DNA of 34,096 bases, taken from positions 10,839 through 44,934 of the forward strand of contig CADECW010000058.1 of the NCBI GenBank assembly GCA_902825855.1. The letters run 5' to 3'. This document shows, in pieces, positions 1-8,429 of this stretch (position 1 is its first letter; each line of letters opens with the position of its first letter). The DNA is from an uncultured Rhodospirillales bacterium (GTDB lineage Bacteria; Pseudomonadota; Alphaproteobacteria; Reyranellales; Reyranellaceae). The notes below the pieces were generated by a model that made no database searches, was not told the origin of the DNA, and saw only the letters and a program-made list of their open reading frames with translations. A program made the position numbers and the translations under genes.

Positions 1-557
1 AGCCGCTTCTGCAATTCCTTCAGCTCGAACTGCATCTGCTGGCGCAGCTTGCGGTCGAGGGCGCCCAGCGGCTCGTCGCAAAGCAGGACCGGCGGCTCGA
101 CGACCAGGGCGCGGGCCAGCGCCACGCGTTGCTGCTGGCCGCCCGAAAGCTGGCCGGGCTTGCGGTCCTCCAGGCCGGTCAGCGCGACCTGGGCAAGCGC
201 CGCCTTCACGCGCCGTTCCATGTCGGGCTTGGGCACCTCGCGCATGCGCAAGCCGAAGGCCACGTTCTCCGCCACCGTGCGATGGGGGAACAGCGCATAG
301 GACTGGAACACCATGCCCATGTCGCGCTTGTGCACGGCGACATCGGTGATGTCCTTGCCCGCGACATGGACCCGGCCGGAATCCGGACGCTCGAAGCCCG
401 CGATCATACGCAGGCTGGTTGTCTTGCCGCAGCCCGATGGCCCTAGCAGCGAGAAGAACTCGCCGGCGGCGATGTCGAGCGTGACCTCGTCGACGGCAAC
501 CACGCGGCTGTCGAAGGTTTTCGTCACGTTGTCGAGCTTGATGGTGGCTGAGGTCAT
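1..557 (-). CDS. ABC transporter ATP-binding protein, polyamine/iron (PotA-like) type, 3' end outside window
   Basis: This is the energising subunit of the importer encoded just upstream on the same strand; it would hydrolyse ATP on the cytoplasmic side. The visible 185 residues hold Walker A (GPSGCGKTT, 39-47), the Q-loop glutamine at 85, the signature LSGGQ at 137-141 and Walker B ending in Asp161-Glu162 followed by PLGALD. The PotA/FbpC family is usually about 350 residues, so the C-terminal regulatory TOBE part lies beyond base 1. The ATG at 555-557 gives a family-typical N-terminus. It is separated from the binding-protein gene by a palindromic element (569-637), so it may be expressed at a different level from the rest of the operon. 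The substrate cannot be read from the ATPase alone. Confidence 0.93.
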   Translation of the reverse strand, partial: MTSATIKLDNVTKTFDSRVVAVDEVTLDIAAGEFFSLLGPSGCGKTTSLRMIAGFERPDSGRVHVAGKDITDVAVHKRDMGMVFQSYALFPHRTVAENVAFGLRMREVPKPDMERRVKAALAQVALTGLEDRKPGQLSGGQQQRVALARALVVEPPVLLCDEPLGALDRKLRQQMQFELKELQKR

Positions 558-568
558 TCGCGCGCCAT

Positions 569-637
569 GTCATCCCGAGCGGAGCCGGGGACCTTTCCGG
601 TCAAGATAGGTCCCTCGGCCCGCGGTTTCGCGATGAC
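569..637. repeat. Imperfect palindromic intergenic element
   Basis: The element opens with GTCATCCCGAGC and closes with GCGATGAC, and the inner arms GGGGACCT and AGGTCCC pair around a short loop. It lies between the stop of the binding-protein gene and the start of the ATPase gene. The sequence resembles the REP-like palindromes scattered through many proteobacterial genomes, whose chance translation reads CHPERSRGP. No second copy is visible in this window, so family membership is inference. It could act as a transcript-stabilising or attenuating hairpin inside the transport operon. Confidence 0.6.
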
Positions 638-641
638 AGTC

Positions 642-1679
642 CTACCCTTTCAGGATCTTGGTCACGCGCGCATCGATGTCTTCCTTGCGCGCGTTGTACC
701 ACTTCCAGTCGGGCTGGATCAGCGTCGCCACCTTGGCCTCGGTGGTGAGAAGCTTGGCGTCGTACTTGGCGTCGAGCTTCACCTTCTTGCTCGCCGGCGA
801 ATACCAGACCGCCTCGGCCAGCAGCTTCTGCGTCTCGGGCCGCAGCATGTAGTCGACATAGGCAAACGCCAGTTCCTTCACCTTCGAGCCCGGCGTCACG
901 TTCAGCACCTGCTCGAGCGCCATCACGCCTTCCGAGGGGCCGGCGAAGTCGACCGGCTGGTTCTGGCCGTCGTAGCGGTAGACGCCGGAGTCATGGATGA
1001 CGCCCATCGAGACCTCGCCCGACAGCAGCATCTTTTCCATCTGGCCGGTAAAATCCACGAGCTTGATGGGCTTCAGCTGCTCGAGCGCCTTGTAGGCGGC
1101 GTCGAGGTCCTGCAGGCCCTTGCCGTAGAGCTTGCCCAGCATCATGAGGTGGCACTGGCCCAGGCTGTTGACGGGAATGATGTAGCTGCCGCGCGCCCCG
1201 GCGAGCTTGGGGTCGGCGAGGTCCTTCCACGAGGTCGGCTTGGTGAGCCCCTTGTCGGTGCGGAAGCCAAGGCCGATGGCGCTGGTGAAGATCGCCACGC
1301 CGACGATCTTGTCGCTTGCCGCCCAGGGATAGACGTCGGCGACGTTTGGCGCCTCCTTGGCGGTGATCTTGTCCATCACCAGCCCCTCGGTGAACGAGTT
1401 CCACTGCTCGTTGGAATTGGTGTGCAGCACGTCGTAGAGCGGATCGTTCTTCGGGCTGGCCTGCAGCTTGGGCACATAGGGAAAGGCCTGGTCGGCCTGC
1501 ACCGTGCACTTGAACTCCTTCTCGAAGGCCGGCAGGACCGTGGCCTTCATGACCTCGCCCCACTTGCCGCCCCAGGTCGTGATCTTGAGCGTCCTGGTCT
1601 GGGCGTGGAGGATCGACGGCGCGGCAAGCGTGGCGGCCGCGACGGCACTCGTACCGAGCAATATGCGACGTGAAATCAT
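642..1679 (-). CDS. ABC transporter substrate-binding protein, PotD/spermidine-putrescine-like
   Basis: A 345-residue periplasmic binding protein that would deliver ligand to the two permeases encoded immediately upstream on the same strand. The N-terminus has a twin-arginine-like signal (SRRILLG at 3-9, hydrophobic core, cleavage after about LHAQ at 27), suggesting Tat export. The mature part begins with TLKITTWGG and continues as an extracellular solute-binding family 1/PotD-like protein. The ligand could be a polyamine, an opine-like compound or ferric iron; context with PotB/PotC-type permeases favours a polyamine-like or small organic cation. The ATG at 1677-1679 follows the permease gene by 24 bases. 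Family is well supported, substrate is not. Confidence 0.88.
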   Translation of the reverse strand: MISRRILLGTSAVAAATLAAPSILHAQTRTLKITTWGGKWGEVMKATVLPAFEKEFKCTVQADQAFPYVPKLQASPKNDPLYDVLHTNSNEQWNSFTEGLVMDKITAKEAPNVADVYPWAASDKIVGVAIFTSAIGLGFRTDKGLTKPTSWKDLADPKLAGARGSYIIPVNSLGQCHLMMLGKLYGKGLQDLDAAYKALEQLKPIKLVDFTGQMEKMLLSGEVSMGVIHDSGVYRYDGQNQPVDFAGPSEGVMALEQVLNVTPGSKVKELAFAYVDYMLRPETQKLLAEAVWYSPASKKVKLDAKYDAKLLTTEAKVATLIQPDWKWYNARKEDIDARVTKILKG

Positions 1680-1703
1680 GGTGACCCCTCTGTTCCTTCC
1701 CTC

Positions 1704-2519
1704 TTACAGCTTAACGTAGGCCTTGAGCCCGATCAGCCTTTCCAGCACCAGCACGACCGACAAGGCCAGCAGAATCGAGACCATCGAGGCCGCGGCAATG
1801 GCGCCGTCGAGGTCGAATTTCATGTAGTTGAACAGCACCACCGGCAGGGTCTCGCCTTTGGGAACGACCAGGAACAGCGATACCGGGAACTGGTCGAACG
1901 AGACGATGAAGGCGAATACGCCGCCGGCGAACACGCCCGGCCGGATGAGCGGCAGGGTCACCTCGAAGAACACCCGCACAGGGCTGGCGCCCAGCACGGC
2001 CGCCGCCTCCTCGATGCGGCGGTCGAAATTGTGCAGCACGGCCAGCGTCGTTCGGATCACGTACGGTATGGAGACCAGCGTGTGGGCCAGGATCAGGCCC
2101 CACACCGGCCGGCCGATACCGGCCAGCAGGTAGGACTGGAACAACGCCAGGCCGGTCAGGATCGCCGGCAGCATCAGCGGCGACATGAAGAATGCCGTAA
2201 GGAACGACCGGCCCGGCAGGTTGCCGCGCGCCAACGCGAGCGCGCAGGCGCCGCCGATCAGGATCGACAGGACCAGCACGCAGCCCGCGATCCACAGCGA
2301 CAGCACCAGCGCATTGGTGAACTCCGGCGTCCGGAAGAACTTCTCGAACCAGCGCAGGCTGACGCCGACCGGCGGGAACGAGATGTACGGTGTCGGGTTG
2401 AGCGCAAACACCAGCACGATGGCGATCGGCGCCAAAAGGAAGGTGAGCAACAGCCCGTTGACGGTGAGATAGGCTGCGCGACCGGCATCGAACGGCTGCC
2501 TGTTGCGAACGGCGCTCAT
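1704..2519 (-). CDS. ABC transporter permease, PotC-like
   Basis: A 271-residue inner-membrane permease with about six hydrophobic segments. The cytoplasmic EAA loop that docks the ATPase is visible in the second half (RRIEEAAAVLGASPVRVFF, then a TLPLIRPG tail). It is the second permease of the importer. Its ATG (2517-2519) overlaps the stop of the upstream permease gene in an ATGA arrangement, implying translational coupling and a heterodimeric channel. Many overlapping open frames on both strands are high-GC shadows. Confidence 0.92.
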   Translation of the reverse strand: MSAVRNRQPFDAGRAAYLTVNGLLLTFLLAPIAIVLVFALNPTPYISFPPVGVSLRWFEKFFRTPEFTNALVLSLWIAGCVLVLSILIGGACALALARGNLPGRSFLTAFFMSPLMLPAILTGLALFQSYLLAGIGRPVWGLILAHTLVSIPYVIRTTLAVLHNFDRRIEEAAAVLGASPVRVFFEVTLPLIRPGVFAGGVFAFIVSFDQFPVSLFLVVPKGETLPVVLFNYMKFDLDGAIAAASMVSILLALSVVLVLERLIGLKAYVKL

Positions 2520-3391
2520 GCCAGACCCTGATCGCCCGACAGTCGGGCGAGGATCCTGTTGTAGGCGATGACGATCAGCAACGAGACCAGCAGCAGCACC
2601 ACGCCCAGCGCGCCGGCGAAGTTGGGATTGAAGCTGGTGCCGACCTGCTGGGCGATCAACATGGGCAAGGTGAGCACGTCGGTGCCGCCCATCAGCGAGG
2701 GCGTGACGTAGGCGCTGATCGACAGTGCGAAGACCAGCAGCGAGCCCGCCAGGATGCCGGGCAGGCTGAGCGGCAGGGTGACCTCGACGAAGGCGCGCAG
2801 CCGGCCGGCGCCCAGGCTGCGTGCGGCCTGCTCCAGCCGCTCGTCGATGCGGCCGATCACGCCGGTCAGCGTCAGCACCATGAAGGGCACGTAGATGTGG
2901 ACAAGCGCCACCACCGTGCCGAACTCGTTGTACATCAGCGGCAGCGGCTTGGAGACGATCTTCCAGTCGACCAGCAGCGTGTTGATGACGCCTTTATCCT
3001 GCAGGATCGTCATCCAGGCAAAAGTGCGTACCACGATGCCGGTCAGCATCGGCGCGATTACCGCCATCAAGACCAGCGCGTGACCCAGCCGCGACTGAAT
3101 GCGCGCCATCCAGTGCGCCAGCGGATAGCCGATCAGGAGCGACACGACGGTGGTGACGAGGCCGATGCGCAGGGTGGACCACAGCGCATCGTGATAGATG
3201 CCGGCGCTGTCGAAGACGAAGCGCTCGTAGTGGCGTGTCGTCAGGAAGGCATTGGAGTTGGTGACCGGGTTGCCCGAGTAGAACGACATCAGCGCCATGA
3301 CGCCGAACGGCAGCACGAAGAACAGCACGAACAGCAGCAGCGCAGGCGCCAGCAGCCAGGCGATCGGCGAAGGTCGGGAAGCAACGGCCAT
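2516..3391 (-). CDS. ABC transporter permease, PotB-like
   Basis: First permease of the importer and first gene of this minus-strand operon. I chose the ATG at 3389-3391 (291 residues, MAVASRPSPIAWLL...) over an in-frame GTG 39 bases upstream, because that GTG has no recognisable ribosome site and adds a non-family extension. It has a long first hydrophobic helix, further membrane segments and an EAA-type loop (ERLEQAARSLGAGRLRAF, then TLPLSLPG). It pairs with the downstream permease through an ATGA overlap. The promoter should lie in the 83-base divergent gap shared with the MFS gene; I see no clear -35/-10 pair there. Confidence 0.9.
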   Translation of the reverse strand: MAVASRPSPIAWLLAPALLLFVLFFVLPFGVMALMSFYSGNPVTNSNAFLTTRHYERFVFDSAGIYHDALWSTLRIGLVTTVVSLLIGYPLAHWMARIQSRLGHALVLMAVIAPMLTGIVVRTFAWMTILQDKGVINTLLVDWKIVSKPLPLMYNEFGTVVALVHIYVPFMVLTLTGVIGRIDERLEQAARSLGAGRLRAFVEVTLPLSLPGILAGSLLVFALSISAYVTPSLMGGTDVLTLPMLIAQQVGTSFNPNFAGALGVVLLLVSLLIVIAYNRILARLSGDQGLA

Positions 3392-3474
3392 GCGTTCCGT
3401 ATGGTGGCTGAAGCCAATGCTTCGGTCCACGCCGAAGGACAGCGGCTAATGGCCCGTGCTAGTCCGGCCACGCC

Positions 3475-4686
3475 ATGGCATCGAAATTGCCGCTTCTGCT
3501 CCTGCTGATCGCGATCACCTGCCTCAGCCAGTTCTATCGCGTGTCGAACAGCGTCATCGCGCCCGAGCTGACGCGCGATCTTGGGTTGACCGCGCGGCAG
3601 CTTGGCTGGGCGGGCAGCGCCTTCTTCTTCGCGCTTTTTGCGGTGCAGGTGCCGGTCGGCATGTGGTTCGACCGCTACGGCGCACGTCGCACCGTGGCGG
3701 CGCTGTCGGTGCTGGCCATGCTCGGCGCGCTGTGGATCGCCACGGCATCGGATGCCGCGGACCTGATCGGCGGCCGCGCCGTGGTCGGCGTGGGCTGTGC
3801 CGCCTCCTTCATGTCGGTGGTTTTCCTGTGCTCCCGCTGGTTCGAGCCGGCGAAGCTCGCGACAGCGCTCAGCTGGGTGTTTGCCGCTTCCAATATCGGT
3901 ACCCTCGCCGCCGCCACGCCGCTCGCGTGGATCGCGGCGACGGCCGGCTGGCGCAACGGGTTCCTCGGGCTCGCCGTCGTCACCGTACTGGTGGCGGTGG
4001 CCTTTTATGCCGTGGTGCGCGACCGGCCGCCCGACAAGCCGGCACCGCCAGCCCGGCGCGAGAACTTGGGCGAGATCATGCGCGGATTGCTCGAAGTGTG
4101 GACCACGCCGGGATTGGTGCCGGTCCTGGCCATGCACTTCTTCGCCTACGCCACCATGCTCACCGTGCTCGGCGTCTGGGGCGGGCCCTATCTCTACGAT
4201 GTGTACCAGCTCGATGCCGTGCAGCGTGGTAACGTGCTGCTGGCCATGGGCGTGGCGCAGATCCTCGGCATCCTGGCCTACGGGCCGATGGATCGCCTGC
4301 TGCGCTCGCGCAAGAAGGTCGTGCTGGGCGGCGCGGCCCTTTCCGTGGCGCTGCTGGCCCTGCTCGCCTTGCTGCCCCGGCCGCCGCTCGCCCTGGCTGT
4401 CGTGCTGCTCACCGCGTTCTGCTTCGTCTGCGCCTTCGGCACGGTGATCGTAGCGCAGGGCCGCGCCCTCTTCCCCGACCGGCTGTCCGGCCGCGGCGTC
4501 ACGACCGTCAACATGGCGCAGTGCCTCGGCCTCACCGTGCTGCCGGCCATGGTCGGCTACATCGTCGAGGCGTTCGGCAACGGAGACCTCGCCTATCGCG
4601 TCGCATTCGGCGTCCTCGGGATCGGCCTGATCCTGGGCGCAAGCGTCTATGTCCGCGCCAGCGACAGCGCCACCGCTCACGCGTAG
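3475..4686 (+). CDS. Major facilitator superfamily transporter
   Basis: A 403-residue polytopic membrane protein with roughly twelve hydrophobic segments. The loop 2-3 motif A of the MFS is clear (GMWFDRYGARRT, about 61-72). The N-terminus begins directly with a membrane helix followed by FYRVSNSVIAPEL, as in nitrate/oxalate or 'YbfB/CynX'-like MFS members. It is transcribed away from the ABC importer and followed at 30 bases by an exported protein on the same strand. The substrate cannot be predicted. The ATG at 3475 lacks a strong Shine-Dalgarno sequence but gives the expected short cytoplasmic N-terminus. Confidence 0.88.
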   Translation: MASKLPLLLLLIAITCLSQFYRVSNSVIAPELTRDLGLTARQLGWAGSAFFFALFAVQVPVGMWFDRYGARRTVAALSVLAMLGALWIATASDAADLIGGRAVVGVGCAASFMSVVFLCSRWFEPAKLATALSWVFAASNIGTLAAATPLAWIAATAGWRNGFLGLAVVTVLVAVAFYAVVRDRPPDKPAPPARRENLGEIMRGLLEVWTTPGLVPVLAMHFFAYATMLTVLGVWGGPYLYDVYQLDAVQRGNVLLAMGVAQILGILAYGPMDRLLRSRKKVVLGGAALSVALLALLALLPRPPLALAVVLLTAFCFVCAFGTVIVAQGRALFPDRLSGRGVTTVNMAQCLGLTVLPAMVGYIVEAFGNGDLAYRVAFGVLGIGLILGASVYVRASDSATAHA

Positions 4687-4716
4687 ACTACCCACTGCGA
4701 AAATCGGGGAGTATCG

Positions 4717-5313
4717 ATGCACCGCCGGATCTTCGGCGTCGCCGTTGTCGGTCTCGGCGTCCTTCTCACACTCGTCGCAGCGGCACAGCCCCCGTCAGTA
4801 CCGGCGCCCGAACGCAACGCTGAAACCGGCCTCGCCTTTCCCGACATGATCGGGCCGGCGCGCAAGGTCGGCTCGATCGACTACTCCCGGACGAAGGGCA
4901 TGCCCGAGCTCGGCTGGGCCTGGAACTATGAAGCGCCGGAGATCACCAGCACCTTCTACATCTACAATTCAGGCATCGCCTCGATTCCCTCGGGCGCCAC
5001 CGGCAGCGCCGTGCTGACCCAGTTCCAACAGGCTGTCGCCGACATCGAGATCGGTGCCCGGACGGGGCGCCATGAACAACTGAAGCTGTCGCAAAGCCCG
5101 GCAAACTGCACGATCGGCGCGATGATCTTCCGTTGCATCACCTTCACGGCCGTCCTGCCGCAAGACAAACGACCGGTCTTCATCCGCCTCTTCGTAACCG
5201 GCTATCGCAACTATTTCCTGAAGGTCAGGCAGGACTGGCTGCAGAACTCGACAGCCGCCGCCCGAGATGCCGACGCCGTCATCGAGGCGTTCGCGAATTC
5301 GGCCAGCCCCTGA
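4717..5313 (+). CDS. Exported protein of unknown function
   Basis: A 198-residue protein with a signal peptide or N-terminal anchor (basic HRR, hydrophobic core 5-23, AAAQ near the cleavage site). The rest is soluble and mixed, with a pair of cysteines about 13 residues apart around 131-144 that could form a disulphide in the periplasm. I recognise no family. A good ribosome site (GGGGAG, five bases before the ATG) supports the start. It lies 30 bases downstream of the MFS gene and probably shares its transcript. It ends five bases before the convergent cytochrome gene. Confidence 0.7.
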   Translation: MHRRIFGVAVVGLGVLLTLVAAAQPPSVPAPERNAETGLAFPDMIGPARKVGSIDYSRTKGMPELGWAWNYEAPEITSTFYIYNSGIASIPSGATGSAVLTQFQQAVADIEIGARTGRHEQLKLSQSPANCTIGAMIFRCITFTAVLPQDKRPVFIRLFVTGYRNYFLKVRQDWLQNSTAAARDADAVIEAFANSASP

Positions 5314-5318
5314 CGATC

Positions 5319-5699
5319 CTACTGCGTTGCCTGCTTGAGATAGGCCACCAGATCGGCGAGCTGGCCCGCGTTCTTGACACCGTTGAACACCATCTTCGTG
5401 CCGGGCACCTTGCCCTTGGGGTCGCGGTTGTAGTCGGCCATCGTCGTTTCGTCCCAGGCAATGCCGGACTTTTTCATGGCGTCGGAGAATTCGTAGCCCG
5501 CGGCCGTGCCCGCCTTGCGGCCGAACACGCCGTGCAGGTTGGGACCGGCGGGCTGCGCGCCGTCCTTTTCGAGGGTGTGGCAGGCGCGGCATTGCTGGTT
5601 GAAAACGCGCTGGCCGCGCGCTGCATCGCCCGATTGGGCAGAGGCCTGCGTTGCGATGCCAACGATCACGGCAACCACGGCGGCTGCACAAATCTTCAT
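5319..5699 (-). CDS. Small periplasmic class I cytochrome c (cytochrome c2/c-550 type)
   Basis: An electron carrier of the periplasm. A signal peptide (about 1-22, ending QASAQ) is followed by the haem-binding motif CRACH (Cys38, Cys41 and His42 in the GTG-started frame) and a distal axial methionine in PGTKMVF (Met104). Length and the GPNLHGVFGR stretch after the haem site are typical of mitochondrial-like cytochrome c/c2. The ATG at 5697-5699 is preferred over the GTG just before it because GGAG then lies seven bases upstream. No oxidase, reductase or haem-lyase gene is adjacent, so its redox partner is unknown. Confidence 0.93.
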   Translation of the reverse strand: MKICAAAVVAVIVGIATQASAQSGDAARGQRVFNQQCRACHTLEKDGAQPAGPNLHGVFGRKAGTAAGYEFSDAMKKSGIAWDETTMADYNRDPKGKVPGTKMVFNGVKNAGQLADLVAYLKQATQ

Positions 5700-5716
5700 C
5701 ACGTATCTCCAAATGG

Positions 5717-6265
5717 CTATCCGGCTGCCACTCCATGTGGGGGGACAGCAGCCGGCTGCAAGAGCCGGGCGCTGTGTTCTCTCTCCAGGAGCTTGCGCTT
5801 GCGGCGCACGCCCCAGCGATAGCCCGAGATCGACCCGTCCTTCTTCACCACCCGGTGACAGGGCACGACAACGGCGAGCCTGTTGGCGGCACAGGCCTCG
5901 CCAACCTCGCGCGCTTGCCGTGGGACGCCGAGGCGAGCGGCGATCTCACCGTAGGTTGTGGTCGTACCGGCTGGAACTTCGCGCAAGGCATTCCATACGT
6001 TGCATTCGAAGTCCGATCCCTGCAGGTCGAGCACGAGGCCGGCATCATGTTCGGGATGGTCGATGAGCGTCGAAAGCCTGCCGATCGTCTCGGCCAACGC
6101 TGTTCGATCCTCGACGAGATGGACGCCCGGAAAGCTCGCCTGGAGCTCGGCCAGGTCTGCATCGAATGCCACGCAGGCCAGCCCGCGTGTCGACAACGCT
6201 GCAACGAACGGGCCGAGCGTGCTGCCGCCGAAGGCATAGCGGATCGTATTCATGATCTTCTCCAT
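5717..6265 (-). CDS. ogt: Methylated-DNA--protein-cysteine S-methyltransferase
   Basis: A suicide repair protein that transfers the alkyl group from O6-alkylguanine (and O4-alkylthymine) to its own cysteine. The C-terminal half has the active site VPCHRV with nucleophile Cys136, preceded by the helix-turn-helix-like stretch TTTTYGEIAARLGVPRQARE. Length 182 fits the single-domain Ogt class, without the Ada N-terminal zinc domain. The first ATG is favoured over an internal one four codons later because GAGGA lies seven bases upstream of it. It is divergent from alkB with a 98-base gap, making a small alkylation-repair module. Confidence 0.95.
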   Translation of the reverse strand: MEKIMNTIRYAFGGSTLGPFVAALSTRGLACVAFDADLAELQASFPGVHLVEDRTALAETIGRLSTLIDHPEHDAGLVLDLQGSDFECNVWNALREVPAGTTTTYGEIAARLGVPRQAREVGEACAANRLAVVVPCHRVVKKDGSISGYRWGVRRKRKLLEREHSARLLQPAAVPPHGVAAG

Positions 6266-6363
6266 GGCTCATTCCTCGATGGTCGAAGATAGGGAAGCCG
6301 TCCGGAATTAGCGCTCCGCTGGCGGATTTGAATTCGGATTCTTCCCGCCATATTGATGCCCTG

Positions 6364-6999
6364 ATGGTCGATCTGTTCGCCCCTGATGCTCGGCAGGAGC
6401 TTGGCGACGGCGCGGTGCTGCTGCGCGGGCGCGCGCTCGCGGTCGACCGGGCCCTGCTCGACGCCATCGAGGCGGTCGTCGCGCAATCGCCGTTCCGGCG
6501 GATGGTGACGCCAGGCGGTTTCCAGATGTCGGTGGCGATGACCAATTGCGGCCGTGTCGGGTGGGTCACCGACCGCGCCGGCTATCGCTACGATCCGCGC
6601 GATCCTGAAACAGGCGCGCCTTGGCCGGCCATGCCGGAGGTGTTCCGGCAGCTGGCGCGCGAGGCCGCGAACGATGCGGGCTTCGATGGCTTCGCACCCG
6701 AGGCCTGCCTGATCAATCTCTACGAGCCCGGCACGCGCCTGTCGTTGCACCAGGACAAGGACGAACGGAACTACGCTCATCCTGTCGTATCGGTGTCCCT
6801 CGGCCTGCCCGCGACCTTCCAGTTCGGCGGCCTGATGCGCTCGGACCGGCCGATGAAGGTGCCATTACAGCACGGCGACATCGTCGTGTGGGGCGGCCCC
6901 TCACGCCTCGTCTATCATGGCGTGCTGGCGCTCAAGGACGGCGAGCACCCGTTGACCGGGCGGCGGCGGTTCAACCTGACCTTCCGGAAGGCGCTCTGA
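6364..6999 (+). CDS. alkB: AlkB-type Fe(II)/2-oxoglutarate DNA dealkylase
   Basis: Oxidatively removes methyl groups from 1-methyladenine and 3-methylcytosine in DNA or RNA. From the ATG at 6364 the protein is 211 residues, against 216 for the E. coli enzyme, and starts MVDLF like it. Iron ligands His129 and Asp131 (LHQDKDE) and His185 (YHGV) are present, as are the 2-oxoglutarate-binding arginines Arg202 and Arg208 in the tail RRFNLTFRKA. An in-frame TTG at 6328 would add 12 residues without family support. It is divergent from ogt. Confidence 0.95.
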   Translation: MVDLFAPDARQELGDGAVLLRGRALAVDRALLDAIEAVVAQSPFRRMVTPGGFQMSVAMTNCGRVGWVTDRAGYRYDPRDPETGAPWPAMPEVFRQLAREAANDAGFDGFAPEACLINLYEPGTRLSLHQDKDERNYAHPVVSVSLGLPATFQFGGLMRSDRPMKVPLQHGDIVVWGGPSRLVYHGVLALKDGEHPLTGRRRFNLTFRKAL

Positions 7000-7008
7000 T
7001 TCGCAAGG

Positions 7009-7980
7009 CTACTCCGCCTTGATGCCCTGCTCCTTGATCAGGGTCACCCAGCGTTTCTCCTCCTTGTTGAAGAACGCCTTGAACTCCGCCGGGGTGGAGC
7101 TGCGGATATCGACGCCCTGCAGCTTGAAGCGCTCGATCATCTCGGGGTCGGCGGCGATCTTGGCGATCGCCTTCTCCAGCTTGTCGATGATCGGCTTGGG
7201 CGTGCCGGCCGGCACCACCATGCCCTGCCAGAACACGGCCTCGAACTCGGGCAAGTTGGCCGATTCGGCCACGGTCGGAATCTCGGGAAAGGCCGGCGAG
7301 CGCTTGAGGCTCGAGATGGCGATCGCGCGCGTCTTGCCTGCCGTCAGCAGCGGCTTGGCCTCGAGCGAGGCGGAAAACATCATCTGCGCCTGGCCCGCCG
7401 CCAGGTCCTGACCGGCCTGCGCGCCGCCCTTGTAGGGCACGTGCACCAGCTGCAACCCGGCCTGCGCCTTGAACAGCTCGGCCGCGAGATGGTTGGTCGC
7501 ACCGATGCCGGAGCTCGCGATGTTGAACTTGCCGGGGTTGGCTTTCACGACTGCGATCAGCTCGGCCATGTTCTTGGCCGGAAAGTCGGTGTGGACATGC
7601 AGGATGAAGGGCGTGAACGACATCAGCGACACGAGATCGAAGCTCTTGTGCGGGTCGTACTGCACGTTTCCGGTAAGCGTCGGGTTGATGACCAGCGAGG
7701 TGCCGCCGCCGTACAGCGTGTAGCCATCCGGTGCCGCCTTGGCGACGAAATTGGAAGCCACCGTTGTAGCCGCACCCGCCTTGTTGTCGACGATGACCGA
7801 CTTGCCGAGCTCGGCCGACAGCTTCTCGGCATAGACACGGCCCACGGCGTCGTTCAGGCCACCCGGCGGATAGGGCACGATGTAGGTCACCGGCTTGTTC
7901 GGCCAATCGGTCTGCGCCAGCGAAGCCATCGGCAGCAGCGCCGCGGCAAGGGCTGCCGCAACCAAGGTCATGCGTTTCAT
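7009..7980 (-). CDS. Bug/TctC-type tripartite tricarboxylate transporter substrate-binding protein
   Basis: A 323-residue periplasmic binding protein of the Bug family, which binds carboxylates, amides or aromatic acids. The signal peptide (1-22, ending SLAQ) is followed by WPNKPVTYIVPYPPGG, the hallmark beta-strand and PPGG loop of the family; APDGYT and VHVPYKGG motifs follow. The ATG at 7978-7980 has GGGAGG about seven bases upstream; the longer open frame running upstream is a shadow of the next gene. No TctA/TctB membrane genes are in the window, so it is an orphan receptor, as is common for this family. It lies 35 bases downstream of the DUF35/thiolase pair and probably shares their operon. 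Confidence 0.93.
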   Translation of the reverse strand: MKRMTLVAAALAAALLPMASLAQTDWPNKPVTYIVPYPPGGLNDAVGRVYAEKLSAELGKSVIVDNKAGAATTVASNFVAKAAPDGYTLYGGGTSLVINPTLTGNVQYDPHKSFDLVSLMSFTPFILHVHTDFPAKNMAELIAVVKANPGKFNIASSGIGATNHLAAELFKAQAGLQLVHVPYKGGAQAGQDLAAGQAQMMFSASLEAKPLLTAGKTRAIAISSLKRSPAFPEIPTVAESANLPEFEAVFWQGMVVPAGTPKPIIDKLEKAIAKIAADPEMIERFKLQGVDIRSSTPAEFKAFFNKEEKRWVTLIKEQGIKAE

Positions 7981-8015
7981 CGTCAATCCTCCCTGAAGCC
8001 TTTTTCCTGTACCAC

Positions 8016-8429
8016 TCAGCCGGCAACGAAGAACGGCAGTGTGATCTCCTTGGTCACCGGTTCGAAGCCGAGCTTCACGCGTTGGCCGATCTTGATGTCG
8101 GCTTCCGCAACACCGCGGAGCGGCGCGTTCACGCGCACGCCGCCATCCATGTCGACCAGCGCCACGACGTAGGGCGCCGACGCCTTGAAGAAGAAGTTGA
8201 AGGGATGGTGGCACACCGTCCAGGTATGGATGACGCCGCCGGTCGGCATCTCCTTGAAGGTGCTCTCCATCGAGAAGCAGTGCGGGCAGGCCGGGCGCGG
8301 ATAGTGCCGCGCCTTGCCGCAGCCGGCGCAGTGCTGAACCATGAACCGGCCCTCGCGCATGCCGTCCCAGAAGGGCTGGCTTTCGCGCGTCGGCGTCGGC
8401 AGCGGACGCTCGGGCGCCGGCGCGTTCAT
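8016..8429 (-). CDS. DUF35 zinc-ribbon/OB-fold protein, thiolase partner
   Basis: A 137-residue protein with an N-terminal rubredoxin-like zinc ribbon (Cys34, Cys37, Cys48, Cys51) and a C-terminal OB-fold (about 62-137). Such proteins form complexes with thiolase-like enzymes in steroid side-chain, acyl-CoA and polyketide metabolism, where the OB-fold helps bind the CoA substrate. Here it directly follows a thiolase-like gene with an ATGA overlap (8426-8429), strong evidence for a stoichiometric partnership. GGAGGG lies upstream of the ATG. The acyl substrate is unknown. Confidence 0.92.
   Translation of the reverse strand: MNAPAPERPLPTPTRESQPFWDGMREGRFMVQHCAGCGKARHYPRPACPHCFSMESTFKEMPTGGVIHTWTVCHHPFNFFFKASAPYVVALVDMDGGVRVNAPLRGVAEADIKIGQRVKLGFEPVTKEITLPFFVAG

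Noticed and set aside
567..1673. Long 368-residue open frame on the plus strand opposite the binding-protein gene
   Set aside because: It is antisense to a clear PotD-like gene, has His/Arg/Leu-rich composition typical of high-GC shadows, and no ribosome site or family features.
3289..4722. 477-residue minus-strand frame opposite the MFS gene
   Set aside because: Composition is extremely rich in Arg, Gly, Glu and His without any domain; it is the antisense of an evident MFS transporter.
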